From Rhodocyclales bacterium (GTDB lineage Bacteria > Pseudomonadota > Gammaproteobacteria > Burkholderiales > Rhodocyclaceae): 64,000 nt of DNA. Of the stretch, positions 18,865 to 26,665 are shown in pieces. The position numbers and the translations under genes are program-made. Under the pieces are notes generated by a model, which saw nothing but the letters and a program-made list of their open reading frames with translations, was not told the DNA's origin and made no database searches. Position 1 is the first letter of the stretch. The number at the start of each line of letters is the position of its first letter. Location of the stretch: positions 62,001-126,000 of the forward strand of contig JACRPA010000005.1 of assembly GCA_016214145.1 (NCBI GenBank). The letters are read 5' to 3'.

Positions 18865-20004
18865 TTACCGTGTTGTCGGGGGGTAAATCTCGGAATCGGG
18901 CCGGAAGGCCAGCCAGGCGAAGGCGAAGTGCACGCCGCCCGGCACGGCTTCGAGCCGCATTCCTTTCAGCGGCCCGGCCACCGCTTCGCCGAAGGCATTC
19001 CAGCGCGAGCCGGTCTGCGCATCCGTGACCTCGTTGCCGCGCAGAGAGAATTCGAGCGTGCGGCCGCCCGCTTCGCGGCGGAAGGCGCCGGCGGCCGGGA
19101 TCAGGCGCCCCTCGGCGATGCGCTCGGCGTCGAGCGCGGAGCGCACGCGGGCCTGGGCGAAGACGACATAGGGCGTGCCGGCCAGCATCTCGTTGAGCAC
19201 GGCCTGTTTTTCGAGCCGGGCGAAAGGATGCAGCCGTGTTTTCCCGCCGAGCTCGACGGCCAGTACCCGCTCCATCGCCGGCAGGCGCTTGTCGACCGGA
19301 TCGTCGAAGAGAAAGGGGTTCTGACCGATGCGGTCGTAGCCGCGGTAGGGATTGCGGCCGTAGGGCCGCGTGTGTCCGGTGCGCTGCGACAGCACCTCGC
19401 CGACGGGATAGGCGGCGGCGAACTCCGCGAAGGAGGCGACTTCCGAGGGCAGCATGCGCAGCTGCCGCCCGGCATGGGCGCCGACGATGCCCTCGCCGGT
19501 GAACTGCTGCCACCACGATTCGGTCTGGCGGTCGTACATGACCAGGTCGCTCTTGCGCAGCCGCCCGGTAGTGCCGAAGTCGAGCATGCTGCCGTCGAGG
19601 CGGCGGTCGAAAACGATCGAGGCGTTGCACAGCGGACAGAAGGTCACTGCCACGGGAACGTCGGAGAACGTGTCGTTTACGATCTCGTGGTACATGAGGA
19701 TCTGCAGCGGATAGGCGCGCGCGCGGCCAGCGAGGCGCAGTACGATGACCGGCTCCTGCGGCGCCAGCCAGGCGCGCGCCTGGCTGGCCGTGTCGAAGCG
19801 CGGCCGGTCGATGGCCGGAATGCCGTCTTTCGGCGGGCCGCCGAACTGGATTTCGGCGAGATCGACAGTGCGCTTGGCAAAATCCGTCTTCGGCCAGGAC
19901 TGGCGATCTTCCACCGCGAGCTGCGCTCGCACGCTCGCAGCGGCAAGCAAGGCAGCGGTGAAAACGACGATGGCGATGGCTGCCCTGGAAAGACGTGAAG
20001 CCAT
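18865..20004 (-). CDS. DUF3179 family secreted protein
   Basis: The 379-residue product has a signal peptide (IAIVVFTAALLAAASVRA) and the DUF3179 core: GIPAIDRPRFDTASQA, AYPLQILMYHEIVND, VAVTFCPLCNASIVFDR with two conserved cysteines, and SWWQQFTGEGIVG. The biochemical role of the family is not established. It ends ten bases before arsS and starts four bases after the anti-sigma gene, so all are probably one transcript. Confidence 0.9.
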   Translation of the reverse strand: MASRLSRAAIAIVVFTAALLAAASVRAQLAVEDRQSWPKTDFAKRTVDLAEIQFGGPPKDGIPAIDRPRFDTASQARAWLAPQEPVIVLRLAGRARAYPLQILMYHEIVNDTFSDVPVAVTFCPLCNASIVFDRRLDGSMLDFGTTGRLRKSDLVMYDRQTESWWQQFTGEGIVGAHAGRQLRMLPSEVASFAEFAAAYPVGEVLSQRTGHTRPYGRNPYRGYDRIGQNPFLFDDPVDKRLPAMERVLAVELGGKTRLHPFARLEKQAVLNEMLAGTPYVVFAQARVRSALDAERIAEGRLIPAAGAFRREAGGRTLEFSLRGNEVTDAQTGSRWNAFGEAVAGPLKGMRLEAVPGGVHFAFAWLAFRPDSEIYPPTTR

Positions 20005-20007
20005 GGC

Positions 20008-20700
20008 TCAACTGCGCCAGCGCACGCGGCTTCGCACCAGTTCGTCGACCTTGCCGAGCGTCTCCGGCGAATCGGTGATGACGGCGTAGAAGCCCTGCCC
20101 GCCGGGGCGCGCCACGGCGTTCCAGCCGCCGACTCGCGCCTGTTCGGAATCGGCCTTCATGCGCTTGGCGGGAATCAGGATCAGCGTGGCCAGCTTGCCA
20201 TTCTCCGTTTCGAAGACGATGTGCCAGCCGGTGCCCTCCGGCACCGGGCAGAGCTTCATGTAGCGCACCTTGCCGAGCGGGGCCTGCATCTCGCCGCCGA
20301 AGGTGTGCATGACGCGGCGGAACAGTTCCGGGTCGGCCAGGCGCGCGCTGGTGAAGGATTCCGGCTCGTGCATGACGTGCTCGATGGCCAGCCGCGCGTA
20401 TTCCTGCGAGCCGGCATCCTTCCATTGCTGGAAGCCGAAGCCGAAAGTCAGCACCACGGTGGCGGCGAGCGCCCACAGGCGCGGGGAGAAGCGCGCGCCG
20501 GTCTTGCGGCGCAGGATGATGCGCTCGGCCAGCCCTTCCGGCACCGGCACGTCGAGGGCGGTGGCGATGCGCTCCTCGTTTTCGTTCACCTCGATGGCGA
20601 AGCCGCGGCAGGCGGCGCATGCGCCCATGTGCGTCAGCGCCTCGCGCGAGAGGCGGCGCGGGTCGGCGAGTTTCTCGCGGCGGAATTCAAGGCAGTTCAT
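20008..20700 (-). CDS. DUF3379-type anti-sigma factor
   Basis: This 230-residue protein follows an ECF sigma gene. It starts MNCLEFRREKLADPRR with a zinc-finger-like anti-sigma N-terminus (HMGACAACRGF), has one membrane segment near residues 75-92 (LWALAATVVLTFGFGF), and a periplasmic domain that includes KLCPVPEGTGWHIVFETENG. It should hold the sigma factor at the membrane until released. ATG 20700 follows a short repeat. Confidence 0.82.
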   Translation of the reverse strand: MNCLEFRREKLADPRRLSREALTHMGACAACRGFAIEVNENEERIATALDVPVPEGLAERIILRRKTGARFSPRLWALAATVVLTFGFGFQQWKDAGSQEYARLAIEHVMHEPESFTSARLADPELFRRVMHTFGGEMQAPLGKVRYMKLCPVPEGTGWHIVFETENGKLATLILIPAKRMKADSEQARVGGWNAVARPGGQGFYAVITDSPETLGKVDELVRSRVRWRS

Positions 20701-20702
20701 GT

Positions 20703-20778
20703 CATGCCTCCTGCAGGGCCGCCCCAAAGGGGGCATGCGCCCCCTCGGGGGGCAGCGAACGAATGTGAGCGTGGGGGT
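20703..20778 (-). repeat. Partial copy of the long intergenic repeat
   Basis: The short gap between the ECF sigma gene and its anti-sigma gene contains GCCCCCCGAGGGGGC and GGGGCGGCCC, like the end of the repeat at 13735-13850. Its hairpin may reduce expression of the anti-sigma gene relative to the sigma gene. Confidence 0.5.
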
Positions 20779-21291
20779 TCATATTGCCCTCGCTTTCGCG
20801 GGATCGGACAGATGTGCGCGCAGCGCCTGCCGCGCGCGGGTGAGGCGGGTCATCACGGCCCCCTCGGTGGTGCCGAGCATCTCGGCGATTTCCCTGCATT
20901 CGTAGCCGCCCAGCACCTGCAGCACCAGCGGCTCGCGGTAGGTCTCCGGCAGCGCCTCGACCAGTTGCTCCAGTTCCAGGTGGGCGCCGGCCTGGACGGC
21001 GGAGGGCAGGTCGAGTTCCTGCGGGTCGTCGTCGGTGTAGTCGAGGCGCTTGCGCTCGTAGAGGCGGGCGTGCTCGTTGCGCAGGATGGTGATGAGCCAG
21101 GGCTTCACCGCGGCGAGGTCTTCCAGGCTGGCCCAGTTCTTCCAGGCGCGGGCGAAAGTCTCCTGCACCAGTTCCTCGGCGACAAAGCGATCGCGGCACA
21201 GCCAATAGGCGTAGCGGTACAGGTCCGCGCCGTAGGCGCGGGCGGTCTGGTCGAACTGCGCGGAACCGAGCTTGATGAGCATCCCGATCAT
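20779..21291 (-). CDS. ECF-type RNA polymerase sigma factor
   Basis: The 170-residue protein has sigma region 2 (ADLYRYAYWLCRDRFVAEELVQETFARAWKNW) and region 4 (ALPETYREPLVLQVLGGYECREIAEMLGTTEGAVMTRLTRARQAL). The frame is open far upstream; ATG 21291 (MIGMLIKLG) is used, with ATG 21282 also possible. It is paired with the anti-sigma gene downstream and starts six bases after the ccdA-like gene ends. It differs clearly from the two ECF factors at 52-54 kb and lacks their promoter type upstream. Confidence 0.92.
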   Translation of the reverse strand: MIGMLIKLGSAQFDQTARAYGADLYRYAYWLCRDRFVAEELVQETFARAWKNWASLEDLAAVKPWLITILRNEHARLYERKRLDYTDDDPQELDLPSAVQAGAHLELEQLVEALPETYREPLVLQVLGGYECREIAEMLGTTEGAVMTRLTRARQALRAHLSDPAKARAI

Positions 21292-21296
21292 GGTAG

Positions 21297-22013
21297 TCAG
21301 AACCTTGTCGTCAGGTCTACCAGCCAATCCGGCATGAGCGCGGTGAGGCGCGCCTCGATCAGCTTGTCGGCGCCGAAGGCCACCAGAGCCCCGACCAGCA
21401 CCAGCACGCCGCCGAGGATCGGCTTGCCGTGGCGGCCGGTCTTCGCCAGCGCCGCCTTCCGTGAAGCCAGGGCCTGACGCGAACCGTAGGCCAGCGCCAC
21501 CAGCGGCAGGGTCGCGCCGAAGCTGAACAGCGCCATGATGCCGGCGGCGCGCGTCGCCGATTCGCTCGCCGTGGCCAGGCCGATGGCGGCGCCCAGGGTC
21601 GGGCCCGAGCAGGGCGTCCATACCGCGCCGAGCAGCAGGCCGAGCAGGAACTGGCCGCCGAGTCCCGCCGGCGCGAAGCGTCCCGTCAGCGCGTTCAGGC
21701 GGTCGGAGAGCGGCGTGCCGGCCCGCGCGAAGGCGGCCTGCAGCGGGGCGGAGAGCAGCACCGCGCCGAAGGCGATCATCATGACCGCGGCGGTCAGGCG
21801 CACCGCCTGGCTGCCGATGTCGAGGGTGAAGCCGATCGTCGCGATGCCGATGCCCAGCGCCGTGAAGGCCAGGCTCATGCCGGCGGCCAGCGCCAGCGGC
21901 CCCAGCCGGTGCTGTTGCAGGGCGGCGAACAGCACGATGGGCAGCACCGGCAGCACGCAGGGCGACAGCGTCGTCAGGACGCCGGCGAGGATCGCGACCA
22001 GCAGCGCGCTCAT
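21297..22013 (-). CDS. CcdA-like cytochrome c biogenesis/thiol transport membrane protein
   Basis: The 238-residue polytopic protein has the CcdA core: TTLSPCVLPVLPIVLFAAL in membrane segment 1 and LLLGAVWTPCSGPTLGAAI in segment 4, giving the two conserved membrane cysteines that move reductant from cytoplasmic thioredoxin to the periplasm. It starts at ATG 22013, directly after the long repeat. The secreted thioredoxin-like gene upstream on the same strand is a likely acceptor. Confidence 0.9.
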   Translation of the reverse strand: MSALLVAILAGVLTTLSPCVLPVLPIVLFAALQQHRLGPLALAAGMSLAFTALGIGIATIGFTLDIGSQAVRLTAAVMMIAFGAVLLSAPLQAAFARAGTPLSDRLNALTGRFAPAGLGGQFLLGLLLGAVWTPCSGPTLGAAIGLATASESATRAAGIMALFSFGATLPLVALAYGSRQALASRKAALAKTGRHGKPILGGVLVLVGALVAFGADKLIEARLTALMPDWLVDLTTRF

Positions 22014-22252
22014 TGGACCCTCCCCCCAGCCCCCGCCCACGGTCGGCTTTGCATAGCCGACCGGCTACGGCGGCGCGGAGCAGTGCTCCGCGAAACACCG
22101 CCTTCGCCCCCGTGTGAGGGGGTGACGGGGGTTCGCCGCTGCGCCCTGAAGGGTGGGCGAAGCCACCCTGAAGAAGTACTCCTGGGGTGCGCGGCTCCAG
22201 GTCTTGGCTTGCGCCCCTTCGGGCGGCCGTGCGGGGCGCTCACGGCGATCTT
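22014..22252 (+). repeat. Long dispersed intergenic repeat, copy 2
   Basis: About 240 bases without a gene between the thioredoxin-like and CcdA-like genes. The stretch begins CCCTCCCCCCAGCCCCCGCC, contains a hairpin-rich insert (GGTCGGCTTTGCATAGCCGACC), then GAGGGGGTGACGGGGGTTCG as in copy 1, CTGAAGAAGTACTCCTGGGG as at 8764-8800, and a GGGGCGCTCACGG end. Confidence 0.75.
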
Positions 22253-22254
22253 CC

Positions 22255-22662
22255 TCAGGATGCCTTGGCGAGCATGCCACGGATGCTCGCGGTATCGGTG
22301 TCGAAGGTCGAGCGCGCGACTTCCTTCTCTCCCTTGAACAGCACCAGGGTCGCCTGCGAAGTGACACGCAGGGCTTTCAGCGCCGTGCCCGGCTTGTCGA
22401 AATCGACCTTGAAACGCACCACCTTGTCGAAGGCCGCTTCCTTGCCCAGGCTTTCCAGGATCGGCTTCTGTTTGGCGCAGGCCGAGCACCAGTCGGCATG
22501 CACTTCCACCAATATGGTGCGGCCCTCCTGCTGCGCCTTGCGGAAGGCGGCATCGTCGAAGGGCTGGGCCGGACTCGCCTGGGCAGGCAGCAGAAAGACC
22601 GCCGCCACGAATGCCGCGAAGGCGTGAAGGAAGCGGCGGCGGGCAGTGATCGGCACGTTCAT
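22255..22662 (-). CDS. Secreted thioredoxin-like protein
   Basis: The 135-residue product starts at ATG 22662 (MNVPITARRRFLHAF) behind GGAGAC and has a signal peptide ending near LLPAQASPA. The mature part is a single thioredoxin fold with VEVHADWCSACAKQKPIL (CSAC active pair), VRFKVDFDKPG and VTSQATLVLFKGEKEVAR. It resembles the periplasmic domain of DsbD-like thiol carriers. It is divergently transcribed from the NPCAAK cytochrome gene and shares with it a back-to-back pair of ECF-type promoters, and it precedes a CcdA-like gene, a natural electron donor. Confidence 0.9.
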   Translation of the reverse strand: MNVPITARRRFLHAFAAFVAAVFLLPAQASPAQPFDDAAFRKAQQEGRTILVEVHADWCSACAKQKPILESLGKEAAFDKVVRFKVDFDKPGTALKALRVTSQATLVLFKGEKEVARSTFDTDTASIRGMLAKAS

Positions 22663-22701
22663 GTTCGAGTCTCCTGTGTCTGTAATTGGGGGCTGCTGAC
22701 G

Positions 22702-22732
22702 ATTAGACCGGTTCGCCGGGCGATTCCTTACA
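22702..22732 (-). promoter_or_regulatory. ECF-type promoter, 19-base class (thioredoxin-like gene)
   Basis: On the minus strand TGTAA (22732-22728) is followed after 19 bases by GTCTAAT (22708-22702), 40 bases before the start of the thioredoxin-like gene. It matches the promoter in front of the second ECF sigma gene at 53214. Confidence 0.72.
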
Positions 22733-22746
22733 GAATGGTTTAGGCC

Positions 22747-22777
22747 TGTAAGGTTTTCGCGTTCCGGCCGGTCTAAT
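22747..22777 (+). promoter_or_regulatory. ECF-type promoter, 19-base class (NPCAAK cytochrome gene)
   Basis: TGTAAGG at 22747 and GTCTAAT at 22771 are separated by the same 19-base distance as in the divergent promoter beside it. The two promoters lie back to back, 14 bases apart. Confidence 0.75.
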
Positions 22778-22825
22778 CGGCAGGGAAGCCTATTTGCTCC
22801 CTGCACCCCATTCAAAGGAGGAGAC

Positions 22826-23482
22826 ATGAACGCCCAAGCCAGACCCTTGCAGTTGGCCCTCGCCGCCAGCCTGATTCTCGGCCTCGGCATGGCGCCCGCC
22901 CAGGCCGCCAATCCGTGCAATCCCTGTGCGGCGAAAGCCAAGAATCCCTGCGCCGCGAAAGCCAAGAATCCCTGCGCCGCGAAAGCGAAGAACCCCTGTG
23001 CCGCCAAGAACCCCTGTGGCGCCGGCGCCAGGATCGACCCGAAATCCATCACCCGGCCGGCCGGCTACAAACCCTACAAGGGCGATGCCACCGCCCTGCT
23101 CAAGGATGGCGAGAAGCTGTGGAACGACACCAAGCTGTCGACCAACGGCATGTCCTGCAACACCTGCCACCAGGGGCATGCTGCCTTTGAGGCGGGTTTC
23201 GCCAAGCCTTACCCGCATTTCGTGCAAATGGCCAAGGACCAGGCCGGCCTGAAGAAGGTGCATCTCGATGAAATGGTGCAGGCCTGCATGGTGATGCCGA
23301 TGGCGGCCAAGCCGCTCGTCTGGGAATCGCGCGAACTGGCCGCGCTGACGGCCTATACGGGCCAGATGCAGAAGACCTTCAAGCCGGCCAAGGGCAAGGC
23401 GGCGAATCCGTGTGCGGCGAAGAACCCCTGTGCCGCAAAGAATCCTTGCGCGGCGAAGAATCCCTGCGCAGCCAAGAAGTAG
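22826..23482 (+). CDS. Secreted cytochrome c domain flanked by NPCAAK repeats
   Basis: The 218-residue product starts behind AAAGGAGGAG and has a signal peptide (LALAASLILGLGMAPAQA). The mature N-terminus is a run of five or six NPCAAKA/NPCAAK units, the middle is a single-heme domain with MSCNTCHQGHAAF as the CxxCH site and an M-P-M segment (CMVMPMAAK) that could give the distal methionine, and the C-terminus is four more NPCAAK units. The regular Cys spacing on a Lys-rich backbone suggests a metal-binding or thiol-buffering tail, or a peptide that is modified after translation; no modifying enzyme is seen nearby. It is the first gene of the plus-strand locus under an ECF-type promoter. Confidence 0.87.
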   Translation: MNAQARPLQLALAASLILGLGMAPAQAANPCNPCAAKAKNPCAAKAKNPCAAKAKNPCAAKNPCGAGARIDPKSITRPAGYKPYKGDATALLKDGEKLWNDTKLSTNGMSCNTCHQGHAAFEAGFAKPYPHFVQMAKDQAGLKKVHLDEMVQACMVMPMAAKPLVWESRELAALTAYTGQMQKTFKPAKGKAANPCAAKNPCAAKNPCAAKNPCAAKK

Positions 23483-23487
23483 TAGCC

Positions 23488-23516
23488 GGCGCCGTCGATC
23501 GGCGGCGCCATTTTTT
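23488..23516 (+). terminator. Intrinsic terminator or attenuator between the two NPCAAK genes
   Basis: GGCGCCG and CGGCGCC form a stem around an 8-base loop, followed by A and six T. It lies 6 bases after the first NPCAAK gene and 24 bases before the next gene of the same strand. Confidence 0.75.
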
Positions 23517-23539
23517 GTTACCCTGACGAAGGAGGCAGC

Positions 23540-23764
23540 ATGAAAGCAATTCGTACCCTTTTGGGCGCCGCGGCGCTCGCCCTGGCCGTTCCGGCGGCCT
23601 ATGCCAACCCCTGCGCGGCCAAGAATCCGTGCGGCGCGAAGAATCCCTGCGCGGCGAAGACCATGAAGAAGGACATGAAGAAGGCCAACCCCTGCGCGGC
23701 GAAGAATCCCTGTGCCGCCAAGAACCCGTGTGCGGCGAAGAATCCGTGCGCGGCGAAGAAGTGA
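23540..23764 (+). CDS. Small secreted NPCAAK-repeat protein
   Basis: This 74-residue product starts at ATG 23540 behind GAAGGAGGCAGC. After a signal peptide (LLGAAALALAVPAAYA) the mature protein is almost only repeats: three NPC(A/G)AK units, a linker TMKKDMKKA, then four NPCAAK units, giving seven regularly spaced cysteines. The repeats match those on the neighbouring cytochrome, so the two proteins probably bind the same ligand or each other. It lacks any enzymatic domain. Family and function are unknown to me. Confidence 0.85.
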   Translation: MKAIRTLLGAAALALAVPAAYANPCAAKNPCGAKNPCAAKTMKKDMKKANPCAAKNPCAAKNPCAAKNPCAAKK

Positions 23765-23768
23765 GGCC

Positions 23769-25013
23769 GTGCCGGGCGCATTGCTGACAGCCTGGCACAC
23801 GGGGAGGCGGCTCATCGTCCTCCCCTTTTTCCTGCTTGCAGCCTGCTCCGAAACACCCCCGCCCATGACCGCCGCCGCGCCCGGCGAAGACGTCGCCGGA
23901 TTCCTCGCGCGCCACTGGCAGCGGCCGCTGGCCGCGCAGGGCGCCGCGCCCGAACAGTTCACACCGCAGGAAACAGCGCTGGATGCGGCTGCCTGCGGTG
24001 CTTGCCATCCCGACCAGCATCGCGACTGGTCGGCCAGCCTGCACGCCAGGGCGATGGGGCCGGGCGTGCTCGGCCAGCTCGTCGACATGGCGCCCGGCGC
24101 GCACGAAGAACACCAGGCCTGCATCCGCTGCCACGCGCCGCTGGCCGAGCAGGCGGCCGACTTGTCGGCGGCCATCGCCGGAAGAAGGAACGACAGTCTG
24201 CATAAACAAGGCAACACCTGCGCCGCCTGCCACGTGCGCGAACACCGGCGCCATGGCCCGCCGCGCCGCGACGGCTCCGCGCCGAAGCCGGAGGACAAGC
24301 TGCCGCACTCCGGCTGGCAGGCAAGCGCCGCCTTCGGGGATTCCCGCTTCTGCGCGAGCTGCCACCAGTTCGAAGCGGACGATTTCGCGCTGAACGGCAA
24401 GCTGCTGGAGAACACCTACGCCGAATGGCAGGCGAGCCGACACGCCAAAGAGGGCAGAACCTGCCAGTCCTGCCACATGCCGGAGCGGCGGCATCTCTGG
24501 CGCGGCGTGCACGATGCCGGGATGGTCAAAAGCGGCGTTACTGTCGCCGCCGCGCCGCCGCGCCTGGAAGGCAACGCCGTGCTGGCGGGACTGACTTTGG
24601 TGAACAGCGGCACCGGCCACCATTTCCCGACCTACGTCACGCCGCGCGTCGTCGTCGAGATATTCCAGGCCGGCGCCGACGGCCGGCCGCTCGACGGCAC
24701 GCGGCAGGAGCAGGTCATTGCGCGCCAGGTCGCGCTTGATCTCGCGCGCGAGATCGCCGACACGCGGATCGCCCCCGACGCCGAAGCCCGGCTGGACTAC
24801 CGCCGGCCGCGCCATCCGCGCGCCGTGCGGATCGACTACCGCGTGCGCGTCGAGCCCGACGCCTTCTACACCGAGTTCTACCGCTCGCTGCTGGCGAGCG
24901 GCGCCGGCAAGGGCGAGAAGATGATCCGCCGGGCGCTGGCCGATTCGCTTGCCTCGCATTTCACGATCCACGCAGAAAGTCAGTCGCTGCAGGACGGCGA
25001 GCGCAAGCCATGA
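23769..25013 (+). CDS. Multiheme c-type cytochrome lipoprotein
   Basis: GTG 23769 is chosen because it follows the previous stop and gives a lipoprotein signal (RLIVLPFFLLAAC). The 414-residue protein has five CxxCH heme sites in the first half (CGACH, CIRCH, CAACH, CASCH, CQSCH) and a beta-rich C-terminal half (LVNSGTGHHFPTYVTPRVVVEIF). The layout is like the cytochrome c-554 and related multiheme electron carriers. The C-terminal codons contain one copy of the 23-bp motif and another lies mid-gene. It overlaps the next start by four bases. It presumably exchanges electrons with the NPCAAK cytochrome. Confidence 0.88.
   Translation: MPGALLTAWHTGRRLIVLPFFLLAACSETPPPMTAAAPGEDVAGFLARHWQRPLAAQGAAPEQFTPQETALDAAACGACHPDQHRDWSASLHARAMGPGVLGQLVDMAPGAHEEHQACIRCHAPLAEQAADLSAAIAGRRNDSLHKQGNTCAACHVREHRRHGPPRRDGSAPKPEDKLPHSGWQASAAFGDSRFCASCHQFEADDFALNGKLLENTYAEWQASRHAKEGRTCQSCHMPERRHLWRGVHDAGMVKSGVTVAAAPPRLEGNAVLAGLTLVNSGTGHHFPTYVTPRVVVEIFQAGADGRPLDGTRQEQVIARQVALDLAREIADTRIAPDAEARLDYRRPRHPRAVRIDYRVRVEPDAFYTEFYRSLLASGAGKGEKMIRRALADSLASHFTIHAESQSLQDGERKP
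24576..24598 (+). repeat. Dispersed 23-bp motif, copy 2
   Basis: GCCGT, nine bases (GCTGGCGGG), then ACTGACTTT, inside the coding part of the multiheme cytochrome (reads AVLAGLTLV). Confidence 0.65.
24976..24998 (-). repeat. Dispersed 23-bp motif, copy 3
   Basis: On the minus strand GCCGT, CCTGCAGCG, ACTGACTTT. It lies in the last codons of the multiheme cytochrome, opposite in direction to copy 2 in the same gene. Confidence 0.7.
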
Positions 25014-25729
25014 ACGCGCCTGCATCCATCCCGGCGGGCCTTTCCCGCGCACGGCTCGAAAACATGCGCCGCGCCGGCGAGGAAATCCGCGAGTGCTACC
25101 GGGTGCTGGAAAAGGGCGGCCTCAACGTCGTCGGCGAAATCCTGCGCGGGCAGGGCGAGTTCGTCGAATTCAACCACTATCCGGCGGACGACGTCTTCGA
25201 TGCCGACAGCCATGCCCAGTACTACTACCACGCCCACCGCGGCGCCGCGGGCGAGCACGGCCACTTCCACACCTTCCTGCGCGCCCCCGGCATGCCGCCG
25301 GGCATCGCGCCGGTCGCCTACTCCGGCGCCGAGCCCTGGCCGCAGGGCGAAGCGGCGCTCTCGCATCTCGTCGCCATTGCCATGGACGACTACGGCTATC
25401 CGACCGGCCTGTTCACCGTGAACCGCTGGGTGACGGGCGATGCCTGGTATGCCGCCGAAGACGTCATCCGCATGCTGGACTTTTTCGGGATCGACCATGC
25501 CAATCCATCCTGGCCGGCCAACCGCTGGATCACGGCCATGCTGCGATTGTTCCGGCCGCAGATCGAAGCGCTGATCCTGGCGCGCGATGCGGCGCTGGCC
25601 GAATGGATGCGCACCCATCCCGGCGAAGATGCATTCGAGGATCGCGCGCTGGAGATCACCAGCCAGGCCGCGATATCCGTGGCGGAACAGATCGCCGCCG
25701 TCGAGGCGGCATTGGAGAAAGGAGTCTGA
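25010..25729 (+). CDS. DUF6969-like conserved protein
   Basis: The 239-residue soluble protein has no signal peptide. Its most striking segment is HAQYYYHAHRGAAGEHGHFHTFLR, rich in histidine and tyrosine, which fits a family of unknown function that I associate with DUF6969. A metal site is plausible from the histidines but not shown. The start overlaps the cytochrome stop (ATGA), and the cupredoxin-like gene follows at once, so it belongs to this operon. It is the only clearly cytoplasmic product of the locus. Confidence 0.75.
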   Translation: MNAPASIPAGLSRARLENMRRAGEEIRECYRVLEKGGLNVVGEILRGQGEFVEFNHYPADDVFDADSHAQYYYHAHRGAAGEHGHFHTFLRAPGMPPGIAPVAYSGAEPWPQGEAALSHLVAIAMDDYGYPTGLFTVNRWVTGDAWYAAEDVIRMLDFFGIDHANPSWPANRWITAMLRLFRPQIEALILARDAALAEWMRTHPGEDAFEDRALEITSQAAISVAEQIAAVEAALEKGV

Positions 25730-25730
25730 A

Positions 25731-26183
25731 ATGAAAACGACGATGTTTGCGACGCTGCTGTCGGCAACATTTTTCTGTGCGGCGACCGCCCAGGCCGCGC
25801 CGCAGGTGGTCGAACTCAACCAGGTGCCCTGCCAGTTTCTCGAAAGCGAGCACGGCGTCAATCAGGGCTTCAAGTCGGCGAAGATCCAGGACTGCGAGGC
25901 CATCAATGCGCGCACCGGCAAGGATCGGTTGGCGAAGGCAAAGACGCTCGAGCTGAAGCCGGGCAAGACCATCTTCCGCGTCGCCAACAAGGACGTGCCC
26001 TACGAACTCGGCTTCTGGCTGCGCGGCGCCACGCTCCTCAGCCGCGCCACGCTGCCGAGCGTCTCCGGCGGCGGCCTCACCACGGGCAAGACCCAGGATT
26101 ACGTCATCGACCTGAAGCCGGGCGAGTACGTCTATTCCTGCCCGCTCAACCCGACGCCGGACTACCGGCTGGTCGTCAAGTGA
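25731..26183 (+). CDS. Secreted cupredoxin-like protein
   Basis: ATG 25731 follows AAAGGAG and starts a 150-residue protein with a signal peptide (FATLLSATFFCAATAQA). The mature part looks like a plastocyanin-type beta-sandwich: LELKPGKTIFRVANKDVPYELGFWLRG and VIDLKPGEYVYSCPLNPTPDYRLVVK. A single Cys near the end (YSCPLNPTP) occupies the place of the copper-ligand cysteine, but a clear His-Cys-His-Met set is not evident, so copper binding is uncertain. It is part of the same operon as the cytochromes. Confidence 0.72.
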   Translation: MKTTMFATLLSATFFCAATAQAAPQVVELNQVPCQFLESEHGVNQGFKSAKIQDCEAINARTGKDRLAKAKTLELKPGKTIFRVANKDVPYELGFWLRGATLLSRATLPSVSGGGLTTGKTQDYVIDLKPGEYVYSCPLNPTPDYRLVVK

Positions 26184-26197
26184 AAATGGAGGATGTC

Positions 26198-26665
26198 ATG
26201 CAAGCGAGGCAATGGATGGGAAATTCCGCCGCGGCCGCCCTGTTTGCCCTCGCGGCAACGGTCGCCGCGGCGCCGCCGGAAACGCTGGCCGTGAAGACGC
26301 CGCACGGCTTCGACGCCGCCGTGCAGCGCACGGAACAGGCCATCGCGGCCAACGGCATGGGCCTGGTGGCGAGCGCCAGCGCCAGCCGCGGCGCCGCCGC
26401 GCGCGGCGTGAAGATTCCCGGCAACATGGTGCTGATGGTGTTCCGCAACGACTACGCGGTGCGCATGCTCGCCGCCAGCGTGCCGGCCGGCATCGAGGCG
26501 CCGCTGCGTCTCTACCTGACCGAGGCGCCCGACGGCACGACGACGATCCGCTACAGCCGGCCGAGCGCGGTGTTCGCGCCCTACGGCAATGCCGCGCTCG
26601 ACGCCATGGCGAAGGAACTCGACCCGGTGTTCGACAAGATCGTGCATGACGCCGCCGGCCGGTGA
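26198..26665 (+). CDS. DUF302 domain protein, probably periplasmic
   Basis: GTG 26180 and ATG 26186 are also in frame, but ATG 26198 has GGAGG six bases upstream and gives a 155-residue protein with a signal peptide (AAAALFALAATVAAA). DUF302 features are the N-terminal KTPHGFDAAVQRTEQAIAANG and the end segment DAMAKELDPVFDKIVHDA. DUF302 proteins often sit in sulfur and thiol-related loci. Its end overlaps the next gene by 20 bases. Confidence 0.82.
   Translation: MQARQWMGNSAAAALFALAATVAAAPPETLAVKTPHGFDAAVQRTEQAIAANGMGLVASASASRGAAARGVKIPGNMVLMVFRNDYAVRMLAASVPAGIEAPLRLYLTEAPDGTTTIRYSRPSAVFAPYGNAALDAMAKELDPVFDKIVHDAAGR

Noticed and set aside
22900..23770. The NPCAAK-coding DNA as a CRISPR-like array
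   Set aside because: The repetition follows codons of a protein repeat, with no spacers of unique sequence.
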